5,866 nucleotides of DNA from assembly GCA_934215995.1 (NCBI GenBank), contig CAKQBC010000166.1, positions 1 through 5,866 of the forward strand. The letters run 5' to 3'. The stretch's first letter is position 1. Every line of letters begins with the position of its first letter. The position numbers and the translations under genes were made by a program. Shown here piece after piece: positions 5,115 to 5,866 of the stretch. Source of the DNA: an uncultured Bacillus sp. GTDB lineage: Bacteria; Bacillota; Bacilli; Bacillales; DSM-1321. A model generated the notes under the pieces. That model ran no database searches. It was not told where the DNA came from and saw nothing but the letters and a program-made list of their open reading frames with translations.

Positions 5115-5866
5115 ATGTCCTTTGAACATTATCTGAGCAAAAAGAATTACTTTCAATCATTGTTGTCTGCGGAAGAGTCAGGGGAACCGGTAGCGGCTCT
5201 CGGGGAAAAATTTTTGGAAGAGAACAAGAAGGATGTCGCAGATCTTTCCTACATCCGTTTTGCCCAAGGCGAAGTATACTTCCATAAAAAAGATTATGAA
5301 ACAGCGATCTTTAAATGGGAGAACATCTCAAACGAGCTTGAGGCCTGGGCCAAAAAAAACGTAGCTGATGCTTATTATGAGTTGGGGCTGACGTCAGCGG
5401 CAGTTGAAACACTATTGGCGATTCAGACTGACAATATTATTCTGCAAACAGAAATTGCGATAAAATTATTCGATATTTACCTTCGTGAAGGCAAACTCGA
5501 TAAAGCGGTTCAATACATCAAGAAGGCTGTTTCCATCCATCCTGATTATGACAATATTACGGAAGTTGCCCGGGTGTTCTTTGAGGATAAGCAAGACTAT
5601 GCCAATGCGATGGAGCTGGCTGTCAACGAAACGATCCGTACGAAGAAGTCAGCCTGGTTCGATGTCCTGATCGGCTATGCAAAAAAGGGGGCAATGAAAC
5701 AAACGCCTCCGGAATATTTCATGGAAGCCTTGCGCTCAATCTATTACACCGATTGCCAACGGTTTGAGAAGCTCACGGCATTGATGTGGGAGGAGTACGC
5801 GCCGACATCCCTGTATAAAAAATGGTTGGAGATGCTGAATGAATTCCTGCAGCAGGTGGACATTAG
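5115..5866 (+). CDS. Unrecognised TPR-like helical repeat protein, N-terminal part (3' end outside window)
   Basis: An open frame of 250 codons runs from ATG to the window edge without a stop. It has no signal peptide or membrane segment, so a cytoplasmic protein is likely. The chain is almost wholly helical. One TPR-like unit lies at about 43-71 (IRFAQGEVYFHKKDYETAIF), a degenerate one at 76-103, and the clearest at about 112-145, where alanine and glycine spacing and a final IHPDY fit the TPR pattern. Further helical pairs follow to 250. Such repeats bind protein partners. The ATG is preceded by an AGGTGGAGG purine run (5104-5112); in-frame GTG 5106 and TTG 5094 lack a comparable site. Codon use resembles that of the neighbours. 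I do not recognise the family. One weak thought is that the TPR part precedes another domain, such as a GTPase, beyond the window, but nothing visible shows this. Confidence 0.8.
   Translation, partial: MSFEHYLSKKNYFQSLLSAEESGEPVAALGEKFLEENKKDVADLSYIRFAQGEVYFHKKDYETAIFKWENISNELEAWAKKNVADAYYELGLTSAAVETLLAIQTDNIILQTEIAIKLFDIYLREGKLDKAVQYIKKAVSIHPDYDNITEVARVFFEDKQDYANAMELAVNETIRTKKSAWFDVLIGYAKKGAMKQTPPEYFMEALRSIYYTDCQRFEKLTALMWEEYAPTSLYKKWLEMLNEFLQQVDI

Noticed and set aside
4875..5156. Minus-strand open frame of 93 codons
   Set aside because: It covers the AT-rich leader and the start of the TPR gene, lacks a convincing ribosome binding site, and its F/L/I/K-rich product looks like translation of non-coding DNA.
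5485..5670. Plus-strand 61-codon frame inside the TPR gene
   Set aside because: It lies in another frame within the longer helical-repeat gene and gives an Arg/Ser-rich product without a ribosome binding site.

Overview
The window looks like the chromosome of a low-to-moderate GC, endospore-forming Firmicute of the Bacillales (Bacillaceae or Planococcaceae type). The evidence is the sporulation sigma-F operon itself, the close resemblance of its proteins to Bacillus SpoIIAA, SpoIIAB and SigF, strong Shine-Dalgarno sequences, frequent TTG and GTG starts, and intrinsic terminators with long T-tracts. All confident genes lie on the plus strand.

Layout. (1) Positions 2-271 hold the 3' end of a pyrimidine-nucleoside phosphorylase gene, closed by a perfect 12-bp terminator. 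(2) Positions 348-3268 hold the sporulation block. A sigma-F-type promoter precedes dacF (D,D-carboxypeptidase). A sigma-H-type promoter with possible Spo0A boxes precedes spoIIAA, spoIIAB and sigF. SpoIIAB is the anti-sigma kinase that holds SigF inactive, SpoIIAA is the anti-anti-sigma factor, and SigF in turn should read dacF and, by read-through, its own operon. A terminator that starts inside the last sigF codons ends the block. The spoVA genes that follow sigF in Bacillus subtilis are not here. (3) Positions 3293-4852 hold a self-contained purine transport unit: two candidate PurR-box pairs, a sigma-A promoter whose -10 overlaps one of them, a leader of about 115 nt, an NCS2 nucleobase permease and a terminator. 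(4) Positions 4853-5114 are a non-coding, AT-rich stretch with candidate promoters, one of them resembling a sigma-B site. (5) Positions 5115-5866 are the start of a large unrecognised TPR-like protein, open to the window edge.

Most of the window is well-known biology. The less ordinary points are the break in sporulation gene order after sigF, the paired PurR-like sites on the permease, and the unidentified helical-repeat gene with a possible stress promoter. I see no CRISPR array, transposon, tRNA or rRNA, and no evidence of a new defence or mobile system.
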